Assembly: GCA_001972305.1 (NCBI GenBank)
Contig: BDDD01000372.1
Coordinates: 362,419-426,418 of the forward strand
Reading direction: 5' to 3'
DNA length: 64,000 nucleotides
Source of the DNA: Cephalotus follicularis
Lineage: Eukaryota; Streptophyta; Magnoliopsida; Oxalidales; Cephalotaceae
Within the stretch, counting starts at the first letter, position 1; every line of letters begins with the position of its first letter. The translations under genes were made by a program, and so were the position numbers. The notes beneath the pieces are model-generated. The model was not told the DNA's origin. It ran no database searches and saw only the letters and a program-made list of their open reading frames with translations. Shown one piece after another: positions 24,873-36,148 of the stretch.

Positions 24873-25512
24873 TAGAGTTGCAAGTGGTCCGGGCCGGGCT
24901 GAACCGCGGCCCGGACCGTTCGGGACCGGCGAAAGGCCGTTCGGTTTGTGAACCGGCCCGTTTTTCTCACGGTTCAGGCCGGTCCGGTTCATGGAGCTAA
25001 AAAGTGAGAACCGAACCGGCCCGTGAACCTTAACTGTAAGCGAGGCGGGCCGGTCCGGGCCGGTTCAGTTCGTATTGACGTTGACGTGTATGATAGGCGT
25101 TGACGTCTATCTCCTTCCGCGTTGACACATTTGGTTCTTTACGTTGACATCATAAGCTTCTGTTCGATTTTTGCTTTATTCACGTTGACGCGTATGTATG
25201 ACGTTGACGCTAATGTCATTTGAGTTGACTTCATTTGCCTTGTGCGTTAACGTCCATTTCAATTTGAGAATCTTTTTGTGTGTTGCTGTCTTTGGCGTTG
25301 ACGTATACCATAGGCGTTGACGTCTATCTACAGTTCACGGTCCGGTTCGGTCCGATTCAACGGTTCTGAACACTCTGAACAGGTCCGGACCGCTCTCAAG
25401 GACCAGTTTAACCACGGGTCTGACATGTGGCATACGGTCCAGACCGGTTCAAGGACCACACGGGCTGGTTCGGACCGGTTTCACGGTTCGAACCAGCCCA
25501 CTTGCAACTCTA
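24873..25512. mobile_element. hAT-type MITE, 640 bp, with 8-bp target site duplication
   Basis: Terminal inverted repeats TAGAGTTGCAAGTGG and CCACTTGCAACTCTA are perfect over 15 bases. The flanks carry the same 8 bases, TGTAGGAG (24865-24872 and 25513-25520). An 8-bp duplication is the hallmark of hAT insertion. Inside, both ends are GC-rich runs of CCGGTTC/GGACCGG words in opposite orientation, and the middle (25075-25330) holds about ten copies of a GCGTTGACGT-like word. There is no coding capacity, so it is non-autonomous. Confidence 0.88.
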
Positions 25513-26882
25513 TGTAGGAGGGACAATCTTGGACTTCCACTTCACAAACTCTACTATGTATTATGTATAAATTTTTTTCCAAAAGATTCTTGAAGAGGAG
25601 GGGAGGGGGAGGGGGCCATGGTCCCGCCGGCCGCCCCCTCCATCCGTCTTTGCCAATGCGCCATAAAGCACCATAGGCAATAACGGGTAAATATCTCCGT
25701 ATCTGTTCTCAAATAACCATCTTAATAGGTTAGTGGAAGTGGATCCCTCCATAGATTCTCCCACCAACCCAATAACTCTCCCTCTCTCTAGTAATAGTGG
25801 ATATTGGAGTAGAGTAATAGTAATGGTGATTTAAATATTATATAACTGAAACTAGGCCTTGACATTGGCTCCATTACAAAATTCGGTCTCATTTATATTT
25901 TTAGAATTCGGTGGAATGAAGTTGATGCACAATCATTGTGAAGTGTGAACACTTGGACGTGACGAAATGTCGATCGTGACATTAAATTAAGTGTATCATC
26001 AAATAAAATATATATAAACATCACAATACTTCTTTTCAATCTGATTAATAGGGATGCTTTTCCTCTTCAAAAAAATATATATATGGATGCCTTTCCTTTC
26101 TGCCTAACTCCAAATGCATATGTGAGTTTTATTTTTATTCTAATTACGTATAAACAGAACTCCAGTGCAATTGTCAATCTTAGCTAGAATTAGAAAGGAA
26201 GAGAAAGCTTCACAAATTATTGTGAATTTGAAAAAGTTTACTGTAGAATATAATATTAAACATACTACAAAAAAGATGTTGAAAATCGTATCTAAAGAAT
26301 TATATGTCGTACCTATGTTTAAAACTTAGGTATGATTATTAATCGTACCTAATACTATTTGATACATTTTTAACACATAATTTTTTTTTTCTAATAACAA
26401 ATTATATGAACAATTACTTAAACCTCTCTAAATATCATTCGACCATAATTAAGACTCTCTATTTTAATTATATAAAAAAGAGTCTTAATTATATAACAAA
26501 GATTTGGATACGGATGAGTTTTCTATTATCAATATTATTAGATAGGTTACGATTTGAGAAAAGGTTGAAGTGGATGAAGGGTTTTACTGGTGTATTTTTG
26601 ATATTTTAAAAAAATATTTATGTTGATTGTTAGTTTATTAACAGAATATCTTCATTTGTTAGATGTTTTAATAGGATAAGAATAATTGTTCAAAAATATA
26701 GGACTTTCTTTGTGATGAACGCATGTCCCATAAAGATTTGAGAAACTGTAGCAAAATTATATGAAAAATTAAAGTATCAAATATTTATGCCAATCCGAGT
26801 GACATTTTGCTGTTACTCTCTATTTTGACCTTGGTAAACTGTTTTGCTTTGTACCATGCGGATTTCTGTTTTTGTACGTTAG
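25513..26882. other. Intergenic DNA
   Basis: A short GC-rich patch (25590-25650) lies in otherwise AT-rich DNA. It contains a small open frame on the - strand (25561-25767) that matches nothing I recognise. A possible decayed TACTACAAAAAA end near 26265 has no partner. Confidence 0.4.
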
Positions 26883-26967
26883 TTTTCGGGGTTATGACTA
26901 TCCTCTGCCCCTTGTATTTCTCTTTTAATTATATATATTTGTTTTTTGATTAAAAAAAAAAAAAAAA
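26883..26967 (+). mobile_element. 3' tail of a non-LTR retroelement (LINE/SINE) with poly-A
   Basis: It begins TTTTCGGGGTTATGACTATC and ends in a 16-base A run. The same tail occurs in reverse orientation at 51811-51884, so it is a repeated retroelement 3' end. How far it extends to the left is unknown. Confidence 0.6.
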
Positions 26968-29316
26968 CAGCCAATACACCCCAAAGTTTCTGCAACATTG
27001 TCTCATATGCACTCAAACACGCGCCTGAGAAATGAGACACACATGTCAGTGGAACCACGCGTGTATTGGAAGGTTTTGATTCATTTGTATAAACAAGGGA
27101 CAGCAAAGGTGACCTCACGTTCAATCGGTAGGACCCCATTTCAGAGGAGCTCCTCTCAAAGATTTTTTTTCACGCTCACTTCTCTCTGATTGCGTCAATG
27201 GGACCCGCGTTTGGGAATGGGGTTCCATATGTGGGTATCTGTCAATCTCAGTTGTACGCTTTCTACTGGTGACTGATATCCCCTCTCAATCATTAGGCCC
27301 CGTAATTTACTCCGTGATTAGGGAAGACACCCAACTCCTTATCTCCTTCCCATGCATACACTTGATATTACCCTTCCGATTTCAAAATCATACGAGTTCG
27401 ATGTGAATGCTGGCGAGACTAAAGATTACGATAGTATATCAGATAGTCTCTACTTTAGGAGTTATCTGAAATATTTTTTAAATTTATTTTTTTTTTAAAT
27501 TTTTATATAAATGTTTTAGATGATATAATATTATAATAAAAATTTAGATAGAAAAATAATATTGTAAATTAATATACTAAATAAATTTATATTTACTCAT
27601 ACTTTTGAATCTCACATACTCTCTTTAATGTAACAGTGTACCAAACGATCCTTAAACGAAATAAATTTATAAAAAAAAGAAATTTATAAAATATTAAGGT
27701 CACATCATTTTTTTAATTCTGTCACAATATTTGTGATTAGTGAATATATTTTATTCAGTTAAATCGTTGTGACATAATTGATAATTGATGTCACATTAGT
27801 GTTTCTCAAAAAATTCAAGGATAAAGAAGCAGTCAACAGTTTATGATCAGTGCAAACCCAGGACGTAAAGCTGGATTTAGGATTTTGTTTCCATCAGCAG
27901 ACTCCTCTTTTGGTGGTGTCAGTGTTACTTGCTGAAGCCAATCAAATATTGGTTTTCAATGAGAGGGATAATTTGGGTCTATAACAGGAGAAAGTTTGTG
28001 TTTGTCAATTTGGTTGAGATGAAAATTGCGATGTTTAGGGTGCAAGGATAGGGATATATGGTCTTTATAGTGATTGCTGTGTTTGCTATAGTTGATGTTG
28101 AAATTTAGGTTGTCATTTCGAGTGACACTTTTTTTTTCCCCTATGATACCCTAGAGAAAAACAAAAATTACAATACACTAATTTCAAAATACAAAGTATA
28201 GATAAACTAAGATTGCTTTAACTAGTTTGAATAAAACAAAACTTTTGAGTTTTAAATACTGTTGCTATCCTCGCTTATAACAGTTGGTTGATGTCTCATA
28301 GGTGAATGGATTGCTTTTGCTGACCGGATATCTTTGCCTACTGAATTTGTTGGTTCTTTAAAGGCATTATAGTAGTTTTCACCATTTCTCCTGTTTTTCT
28401 AAGAGATTGCCATTGTAGTCATTCTAGTGGCTATTATGTTCATGATTCTTAAAGTGAATGAGTTGAGTGGATCCCTTGAATTGGTTCAAGCATTTTTCTT
28501 TCTTTGTTTTTTAAATTAATATACAAGTGAATAATTTTGACTCAGCAGTTGAATCACTTTAAAATTTTAACTGATCCAATAATTAATCCAATTGTAAAAT
28601 TATGAATCCTACGTGATCTCGAAGACATGATGAAAATGACTGGGCGTTTAGACTCATAACTATGGATTGTACATAATCTCGACGGCATGGTGAAAGTGGA
28701 AAAAAATAGTACTTTTTTTTTGTTTTATTTTTTAACACGAATATATATAGCACATGTAACCTATGATGAGCAAGAATAATATTTGCTTACATACTAGTGT
28801 GAAAGAGCTTCTCCTTTCCTTTTTTTTATTTCGTCGATCTGTGACTTATGTTTTATAAATGCAATCGTTGAATTTCATATTATATCTATATAGATTATGC
28901 ACGAAAAATTTAAAGTAAATTGAACATCTCTAACTATTCAATTTATACATATTTATACACGATAATTTAACGATTATATGAATTTTTCTTAAAAGCTAAC
29001 ATAACCTTTGAATTATCGTGTGTTATTGGGTATAAATAGAATATATATAGATATCCAATTAACTTAAAAATTTATATAAATAATTTATATAGGTAGAACA
29101 TAAAATTTAACGATGAGATTTATAAAATATAAAGTATAAATTAATAAAATAAAAAAGGGTAAGAGAAGCTCTTCCACCCTATCGTTGAGACCAATACTTA
29201 TTATATATGAAGAATACCCTCACTTTAAGGATTGTCCTCCAACAAGTAGACATCAAAATGTCAAGTTTTGTCGTCGTTTGTACCGTATAAAAAAAGTGAA
29301 TAGTGTTTGCAACGTA
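26968..29316. other. AT-rich intergenic DNA
   Basis: No gene recognised. Weakly repetitive stretches such as 27390-27660 may be old MITE remnants, but I could not find paired ends. Confidence 0.4.
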
Positions 29317-29321
29317 AATAG

Positions 29322-31854
29322 TGTGACATCCGTGTCTTAGTACGGTCTGTATCTGTGGAGCCTATGTGCCATCTGTCTGTCTGTCTAGCTGTTGGTCTGT
29401 TTTCTAGCTTTCATGACATATGCATCACGACATTAATAAATTTTTATGATTTTTTTGATGGTTTTATGCATAACAAATACATGTTCTTTACTGTAAATTA
29501 AATGATGTATCCTGAAATGACTGCTGAATTCTGAAAATAAACCAAGTGGTATGTCTTAAATATCCAATTTCTGTCCGTATCAATTAAATTCTGGACAAAA
29601 ACTTAGCCTGTTATGGTTGAATATCCCTTTTTTATACAATTTTTGCCTTTCTCTCTCTTTCCCCCCGATTTTCTCTCTCCTCTCTCCTGCTCTCTCTCTT
29701 TCTGCCGCCGGCGTCAGTGCTGATCTAACGCCAGCGAAGGAACCTGTCGAACCGCCATGATCCCCCGAGCACGCCGCAACCCACCCCGACGCCGGCAACC
29801 GCGTCGTCTACCCATCACGAGCCTTTCTCTCTCCGCCTCTGTTTTGCGTCGATCCGGCATCTCCGGTGATCGTCATGGCAAGGCGAGCCCAGTTTCGGCA
29901 TCTTGGAGTTGCGGCGGTTCGAAAGCGACCATTCCAAACCCGTGACGACGCCGGCAACGCAGATCGACGGCGAAGGCAGCTACGGTCAACGAGCCCGTTT
30001 CGGCTAGATGCGGCGGCGCCGTGACCAACGCGCCTCAGATCAGTGAACCTCGTCCTCCGGCGCTCCAGATCCGACCCTGCAGTTGTCTAACCGTCGCGTG
30101 AGGCTGACATGCGCCGGCCAGCGGCGGAGCATGGGCCCACACGCCGGCAGCCTCCGGCGGCCAGTTTCTAAGCTTTCCGACTCCGTTTTCCCCGTAGGCA
30201 TGATCCATTCCGGTTCGGCTCTGCGATTTTGGCTCTATGCTCCGTTCTGTCTGTTTTCGGTAAACTCTGAACTCTGCTCTGTTAATTCTGCTTTCTACTG
30301 AATTTTGTATTTATGTATATGTTTTTGTGATATAAATGAACTTAAATTGTTTATTAATTTCAAAATTGGATAACCTGGACAACCACTTGGACTGTTTTAG
30401 TGTCTTTATGAAATTATGTTTAAATGAGGTTTAAACGAAAAGTTATTAGTTTCTGTCATACGCATTTATGATAGCGAGTATACATTGGGAGTCATATCTG
30501 TCTATCTGTTTTATATTCTGTTGGAGTTCTGAAAGTCCGATGTTTGTCTATCTGTCTGTTCTCTGTCGTATTTGATTTCTGATAGTCGGTTGTTGATCTG
30601 TTCTGTGAATGGAACGTTTTTCTTTAAACGTTTTATTCTGAAATATGTTTAAGTTTTAATGTTTTAATACATTATGTTAATATTTTTCAAAAGCTCGCAA
30701 GATGATAGTCATTATATGACGTTTTTTTCAATAATATTCGTATATGAAAAGAAAAGGATTTCTGCATTTATTGAATATGTTTTTAAGTCTGTTTGAAAGA
30801 AATTTTGATTTCAGTATCTGTTAAATCTGCTTAAATATATCTTGATAATCTGAGATCTCGGTATTGTATTATATATATATTTGTTACCCATGAGAGGCAC
30901 TGTCTACACGGTAAACTTTCTGTTTGATGCTTTGATACAACGGTATCATTGCCTTTCTGTTCTGCTGAACGTTCGGCTCGACGGGACCCTGGCGTCAACC
31001 TTACCTAGTAGACCCATTGCATCGTTATATATTTATTCTGTTTTAAACTTTGTTACCTACTACATATATCTGAGTTTTTCTGATGATAAATCTATTTCTG
31101 TTAAAAATCTGAACTTTTGCTGATTTTGTTAATTCTGTTTTAAAAATAGGATTTTTGATTTTATTTCTGCTTCTGACATTCTGTTAAAGCTGTATTAACC
31201 TGTTTTATAAATCAGATTTCTGATTTTCATTTTTATTCTGTTTAAGTTTGTTTTATTTCTTTTTGTTATAATTATTTTTACACATTTTTTACGCGAGCAA
31301 AACTTTGTCTGAGTCATTTATTTCATCTCACTATTTATGTAAGTTGAACTCTTTTATTTTTAGTTCGAATGAGTTTTTCTGTTGAGTTCTATCTGTCCAA
31401 GTCAGTTAGTCTGTTGAGGTGAGACCACAAGGACATGTTTATCAGGTTGTAATACTTAAATTTCAGCATTCATGTATTTCTTTATATAATTTGTTTTCCA
31501 TTTTTGATAAGATGGGTAGAGCCCTATGATTTGTTTTATTTGTGGTTTCCCTCCTTTAGGAGTGTGGTTGCTGAGGGCTGAGCCCATTTTATAAACTGTG
31601 TTTTTCTTTTCATGGGGTATAGTCCGATAAACGGATATTAAATGTCCAATTTTTGGTAAAAATTTAAGAGTTAGAATTATTTTCAAGTTTTCAAAAAAAC
31701 TTATGTGTTTATTTAATGATTTGAAGAAATTCTCTATTTAAAAATGTATTTTTGAATCTGTGTTCTGCTGAACCTACGATTTGAGTCTCTTATGGGAGGC
31801 TTGGCCTCGTAGGGGGGGCGACGAATTCTAACCGGGCTGGGTCTGGGCGTGTCA
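29322..31854 (+). mobile_element. Solo LTR (~2.53 kb) with 5-bp target duplication AATAG
   Basis: It starts TGTGACATCCGTG and ends GGTCTGGGCGTGTCA, a TG...CA terminus pair of the type seen in large Ty3/gypsy (Tekay/Del-like) LTRs. AATAG flanks it exactly on both sides (29317-29321 and 31855-31859). No gag-pol lies inside, so this is a solo LTR left by unequal recombination. The region 29700-30240 is strikingly GC-rich in an AT-rich surround and contains short open frames (for example 29757-29945). The rest is full of TCTGT words. Confidence 0.8.
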
Positions 31855-31859
31855 AATAG

Positions 31860-32783
31860 GATTAAAAACTTAGAAGAGCTTATTAATTTGGACGAATATG
31901 AACTCCATTATACAGAGGAAAAACTTCTAGTACTAACGTAATATAAAATAATAAGTACCTTTCCACGTATATATTTTATATATCAATCATTTTTTTTATT
32001 TTATGCCAAAAAAAACATAATATATGACTTCTACTAACATACCTAATAAAAAATATATGAAATAAGTATTTTATCAATCAATAGTACGATAACACTAAAC
32101 TTTTTTCCCTCTACGAAGTCTTCATTGTGATTCAGTACACAGGCCCATTATCAAGTACAAAACACGTTTATCGTCTAGAGTTTAGGAATTGACTACATAC
32201 ACTAAGAAATAGGGAAGCGAAAATAAATAGTTGAATATTAAACATGCATAATCATCTGAGTTGTGATTCAGTTATACCTGATGAGATATGACATAAAACT
32301 AAAAAAAAAATTCACATTATCTCTCACAATTGATTGATCATTCTACCATTAAGGTTGGTTCCATCAGTCACTCTCTTTTGAATCAATTATGAGAGATTGG
32401 GTGTTTATTAAAATTATAAAACTGAAAAGTTTTATACATTCAATGGATCATATTTCCAATCATTTAGTTAGAGTAAAATACAACATAGTTCATGACATTT
32501 TGATATTAAAAACATTTTAATCCCTTTATTATAATAAATTACATGTTAATCTTTATCAATAAATGATGTAAATCAAATTAGTAAAGCTTAAGCAAGAAAG
32601 AGATGGACTAATTAGTTGGTCCGGTTAACGTTCATATTTGCATATTAAAAGTGTATTTTTTGTATAATAGAGAGATTAAAGTGTATATAAGATCAAGATA
32701 AATTATGAATTAATTTACATTTTAACCTAATAGAGATATTAACGGTCAAATAACCGAGGGTTATCCACTCAACACTCATATTC
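31860..32783. other. AT-rich DNA between LTR elements
   Basis: Nothing recognised. Confidence 0.5.
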
Positions 32784-32788
32784 ATTAA

Positions 32789-32940
32789 TGATGTGGGTAA
32801 AATTTAGCCCACAAACTTTGTTACGTGTTCTCAGACAATTGGGACAAATGTCAACCAGAGACCCCGGCACGTGGACAGGCGTTACTGACCAACGAATTAC
32901 GCTTAATAGGAATACTGGCTCCAAATCCGGTGGAGACCAG
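32789..32940 (+). mobile_element. Left part of an older solo LTR, interrupted
   Basis: It starts TGATGTGGGTAAAATTTAGC. The matching right part would be 42156-42487, which ends TTTTTCGCATCAACA. The outer flanks ATTAA (32784-32788) and GTTAA (42488-42492) agree in 4 of 5 bases. Together the two parts give a ~484-bp LTR interrupted by the larger LTR at 32941-42155. Confidence 0.5.
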
Positions 32941-33499
32941 TGCCACGCCCCGAACCGTGGGATGGGCTCCACGACCCGACACGTGGCAATTCGTACATTT
33001 CATCAATCATTAAACCATAAAAAAAATTAAACTTAATAATCATAACATAAACCATTTATTTAATGTGTGGATATACGAACCCCAGTTCGATACATATAAA
33101 ATACACTGCTACAATCAGCAGGTGATACAAATAAATACATAATTATTTCTTGCAAGTCTGATCATAAAAGCGCACTGCCGAGGAGGAGGAACTTACAATA
33201 TCCTTATCCTTGATGCTGCTGCGATGTGCCACCACTACCTGTTCCTGTACCTGACCCATTCAAAGAATGGGTCAGCAACCCTGGGGGTTGTGTAGGTTAC
33301 CACATTTACAGCACATACCAGAGGAACAACCAATAAAAACAAAGGAGAGAACAATGCATGCATACCATAAAGTAGACCATAAATCATCATATAAAAGTCA
33401 CCATCCTTTGTCCTCGGACTACTCAACTCAAGCCATATCAATCACATCACAGAGGAGTTTGGTCCGGTCATCCTATGGTCTGGTCAATATATTAGGTTC

Positions 33500-33720
33500 A
33501 CCTTTAGGCTCACATGTCCGCAGAATTCTCCTCCAGGTTCACCTGCTGAGCAAAATTCACCCTTTTGCTCACCTGCTCTGGCGGTTCACCCTTCGGATCA
33601 CCAGCTCTGGCGGAATTCACCTTTAGGTTCACCATTAGGCGGATTCGCCTGAGGATCACCTGCGTCGTGGTATTCACCCATTGGGTTCACCTGCTCGGCG
33701 GAATTCTCCCTAGTTTGGCT
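33500..33720. repeat. Degenerate tandem repeat (~25-35 bp units)
   Basis: Repeated units built on GGTTCACCTGCTCTGGCGGA and ATTCACCC, about seven copies, inside the reverse-oriented LTR. Confidence 0.65.
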
Positions 33721-33871
33721 CACCTGCCTGGGACCATTTACACGCTTCCTTATTTATTTCCATTTCATTCCTTAAATACATAATGGCCACACTTCATTCA
33801 TTTAGTATGTCTAAGGCGTTGTAGCGTGCATGGTATTTATACATATATGAGATGCACGTCAGTGCTCATGC

Positions 33872-34330
33872 CACTACTAAAAAAACAGGGCAACGGCGAG
33901 GGCACTTCCCCTTGTCGTGCCCTCGCCGTTGCCGCAACCGCGAGGGCATAGCGAGGGTAATAAACCCTCGCGAAACGCCTCCTCGCCATAAAGTTCCCGA
34001 GGGCATGGCGAGGATATAGCGAGGGTAGAGTCCCCTCGCCAAATATTGCCCTTACCATGGCGAGGGTATGGCTAGGGCTGTGAACCCTCTGCAAAATACC
34101 CTCGCAGTGGCGAGGGTAGATTCATACCCTCGTGATACCCTTGCCATGGAGAGGGTATAGCTAGGGCGTATCCCCTCGCCGCCAGCCACCTGCTGGAACT
34201 GAAATCCCCTCGCTAGTACTCGCGATGCCCTCGCCATGGCGAGGGTATAGCGAGGGTGAAGACCCTCGCCGTTGTGTTTGCTGCAGAATTGCGAGGGCAT
34301 TTCCCTCGCTATGCCCTCGCTATTCTGCAG
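33872..34330. repeat. Left subterminal repeat array of the CACTA element
   Basis: More than twenty copies of GCGAGGG/CCCTCGC in both orientations, several forming the palindrome CCCTCGCCATGGCGAGGG. Subterminal arrays of short motifs are the binding sites for TNPA-type proteins in En/Spm elements. Confidence 0.8.
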
Positions 34331-34578
34331 ATCTTGACTGCGGAACTATCAGCAGCATTCATTCCCTAATCTCCAAGCAAAACCTGTAATTCATTTCAGC
34401 AGCAGCCACAACAACAGTTTATATTTCACAATTGTTTAATTGACTCCATCTATAACTAATAAACGACACATTTCATTCACAGGAAACTAACAGAATACTG
34501 TAAACCAGCTTCTAAAGCATATATATAAATAGTGTTATAAATTTACAATCAGTTTTAAAATGTGTCAAACTAAACAAA

Positions 34579-35990
34579 CTACGACTCGTCATCGCTATCG
34601 TCCGAGTCTAAGGTATCTTGGAAGGGGGGTGCCGAGTCCGCGGCGAACTGTGATCAGATGGTGTGTGTGTGGACTGAGACCCAATGTATTGCGACATTTG
34701 AGCCATCAAAGTCTACAACGTCGACTCCATCCGGTCCATCTGCTGTTGCATGTGCGAGCCTCCGTCTGGCCCTGGTCCAGACTGTGTTGGTTGTGAACAA
34801 AATGGGCGACTCTGACTTCCCACTCCCGACTGAGTACCTCGAAGTGCTTGTGATAGCATCTTTGTGGAAGTCATATAGTTCCCCAATCCACGGATCTTGC
34901 CCTTCCGCGGACCTCCAGTCGCCTCTGTCCATGCCACAACGTCGAAAGCCGCCTTTCTTGTACGGTCGGATCCCTCCCCAGTATCCGCCCCGGCAGCAGA
35001 CCGCTACTTCTCCTACAAAGAAATACAACATTAATCAGTTAAGAGATTGACATATAAACGGTAATTGACATATTCATTACAGTTTGTGACTCACCAGCCT
35101 CTCCACTACAATAGGAGGTGGAAGAGTATCATCTCCCGCCTTCCGATGTGTGTCGTAAAATACATCCATAAAGTCTTTCCCCTTCGACTCCTGCAAGTCA
35201 AATTCTATCTTGAATAAGTTTCAAACACAAATTAAGTTTTTCACCATAATTACAAATGAAGTTTATTACTTATCCCAATCTGAAGCTGTCTCTCCATCGT
35301 GTGACTACCGCTAGTGTAGGTGGTGTGTGCTTCGTTCGCCCTATTGGCGGCATTTGTTCTTGCCCACCCCTGAAATTCCTCTGACATCCACCTGTTCACC
35401 ATTTCATCCCACACTGGCCGTGGTATCTCTGCAGGGCCATGCTGCATGCACTCAGGGCTCATCTGCTGCACATCAGAGCCCCTCATTGCATTCCTCCTAA
35501 AGTTACTCATCCACTTCGGGTAATTCTCCTGCATGTAACTGTAGAATGGAGGCCTGCTGTGTGCATCAGATGGAAGAAACTGGAAGTAGCCCTACAAAAC
35601 ATCAGTGTCAAACAATGAGGTTAAAAAAAATCCTGAATAATATTGATTGTTAATTATAACAGTTTTACTCACCAGTAGCTTCTCCTACAGTAGTTCATTC
35701 TCTGAATCAGACCACTGTCTCCACGTGATCCGTGGCAGTAGTATTTTGCTCTTGATGATAGACGCTATGGTGTTCTTTACGTCCATCTCCTCAAAACACA
35801 TGCACTTAAACAAATATTAGAACCAACATCATAGATTACTTTTAAAAAAATGCACTTAAATTACTAGTTACTTGCCCATTGGTACTGATATGCCGAATAG
35901 GCCTAGAATCAACCCCCTACCGGGGAAAGAAGATCCGGAGGGTATGGTGGAATCTCCAGGAATAGAGGAACGCGTGATTCTGCGAGGCAT
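34579..35990 (-). pseudogene. TNPA-like CACTA protein (Transposase_24-type), decayed
   Basis: On the - strand a start at 35990 (MPRRITRSSIPGD) leads, after a donor, into exons near 35600-35790 and 35250-35600 (YPKWMSNFRRNAMRGSDVQQ, then RWMSEEFQGWARTNAANRA), 35095-35195 (KDFMDVFYDTHRKAGDD) and 34713-35015 (GGPRKGKIRGLGNYMTS), with an acidic end near 34580. This order matches plant En/Spm Transposase_24 proteins. In-frame stops occur near 35692 and 34722. The family binds subterminal repeats. This copy is unlikely to be made intact. Confidence 0.7.
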
Positions 35991-36148
35991 ATCTGCAAGA
36001 ACTCATCATATTTAAAAACGATACAAACTACATACAGTTGTCCTACTATATTTTATGAAATAACAATGTCGTAACATAACAAATTAGAAGATTAAGAATA
36101 TTATTTCAAACAGTATTTACTACATATACTACACTATTAACTTACAGT

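Noticed and set aside
25561..25767. 68-codon open frame on the - strand in a GC-rich patch
   Set aside because: No family match, no conserved motif, no supporting gene structure.
29757..30301. Arg/Pro- and Ser-rich open frames in a GC island
   Set aside because: They lie inside a solo LTR with exact boundaries and show no domain.
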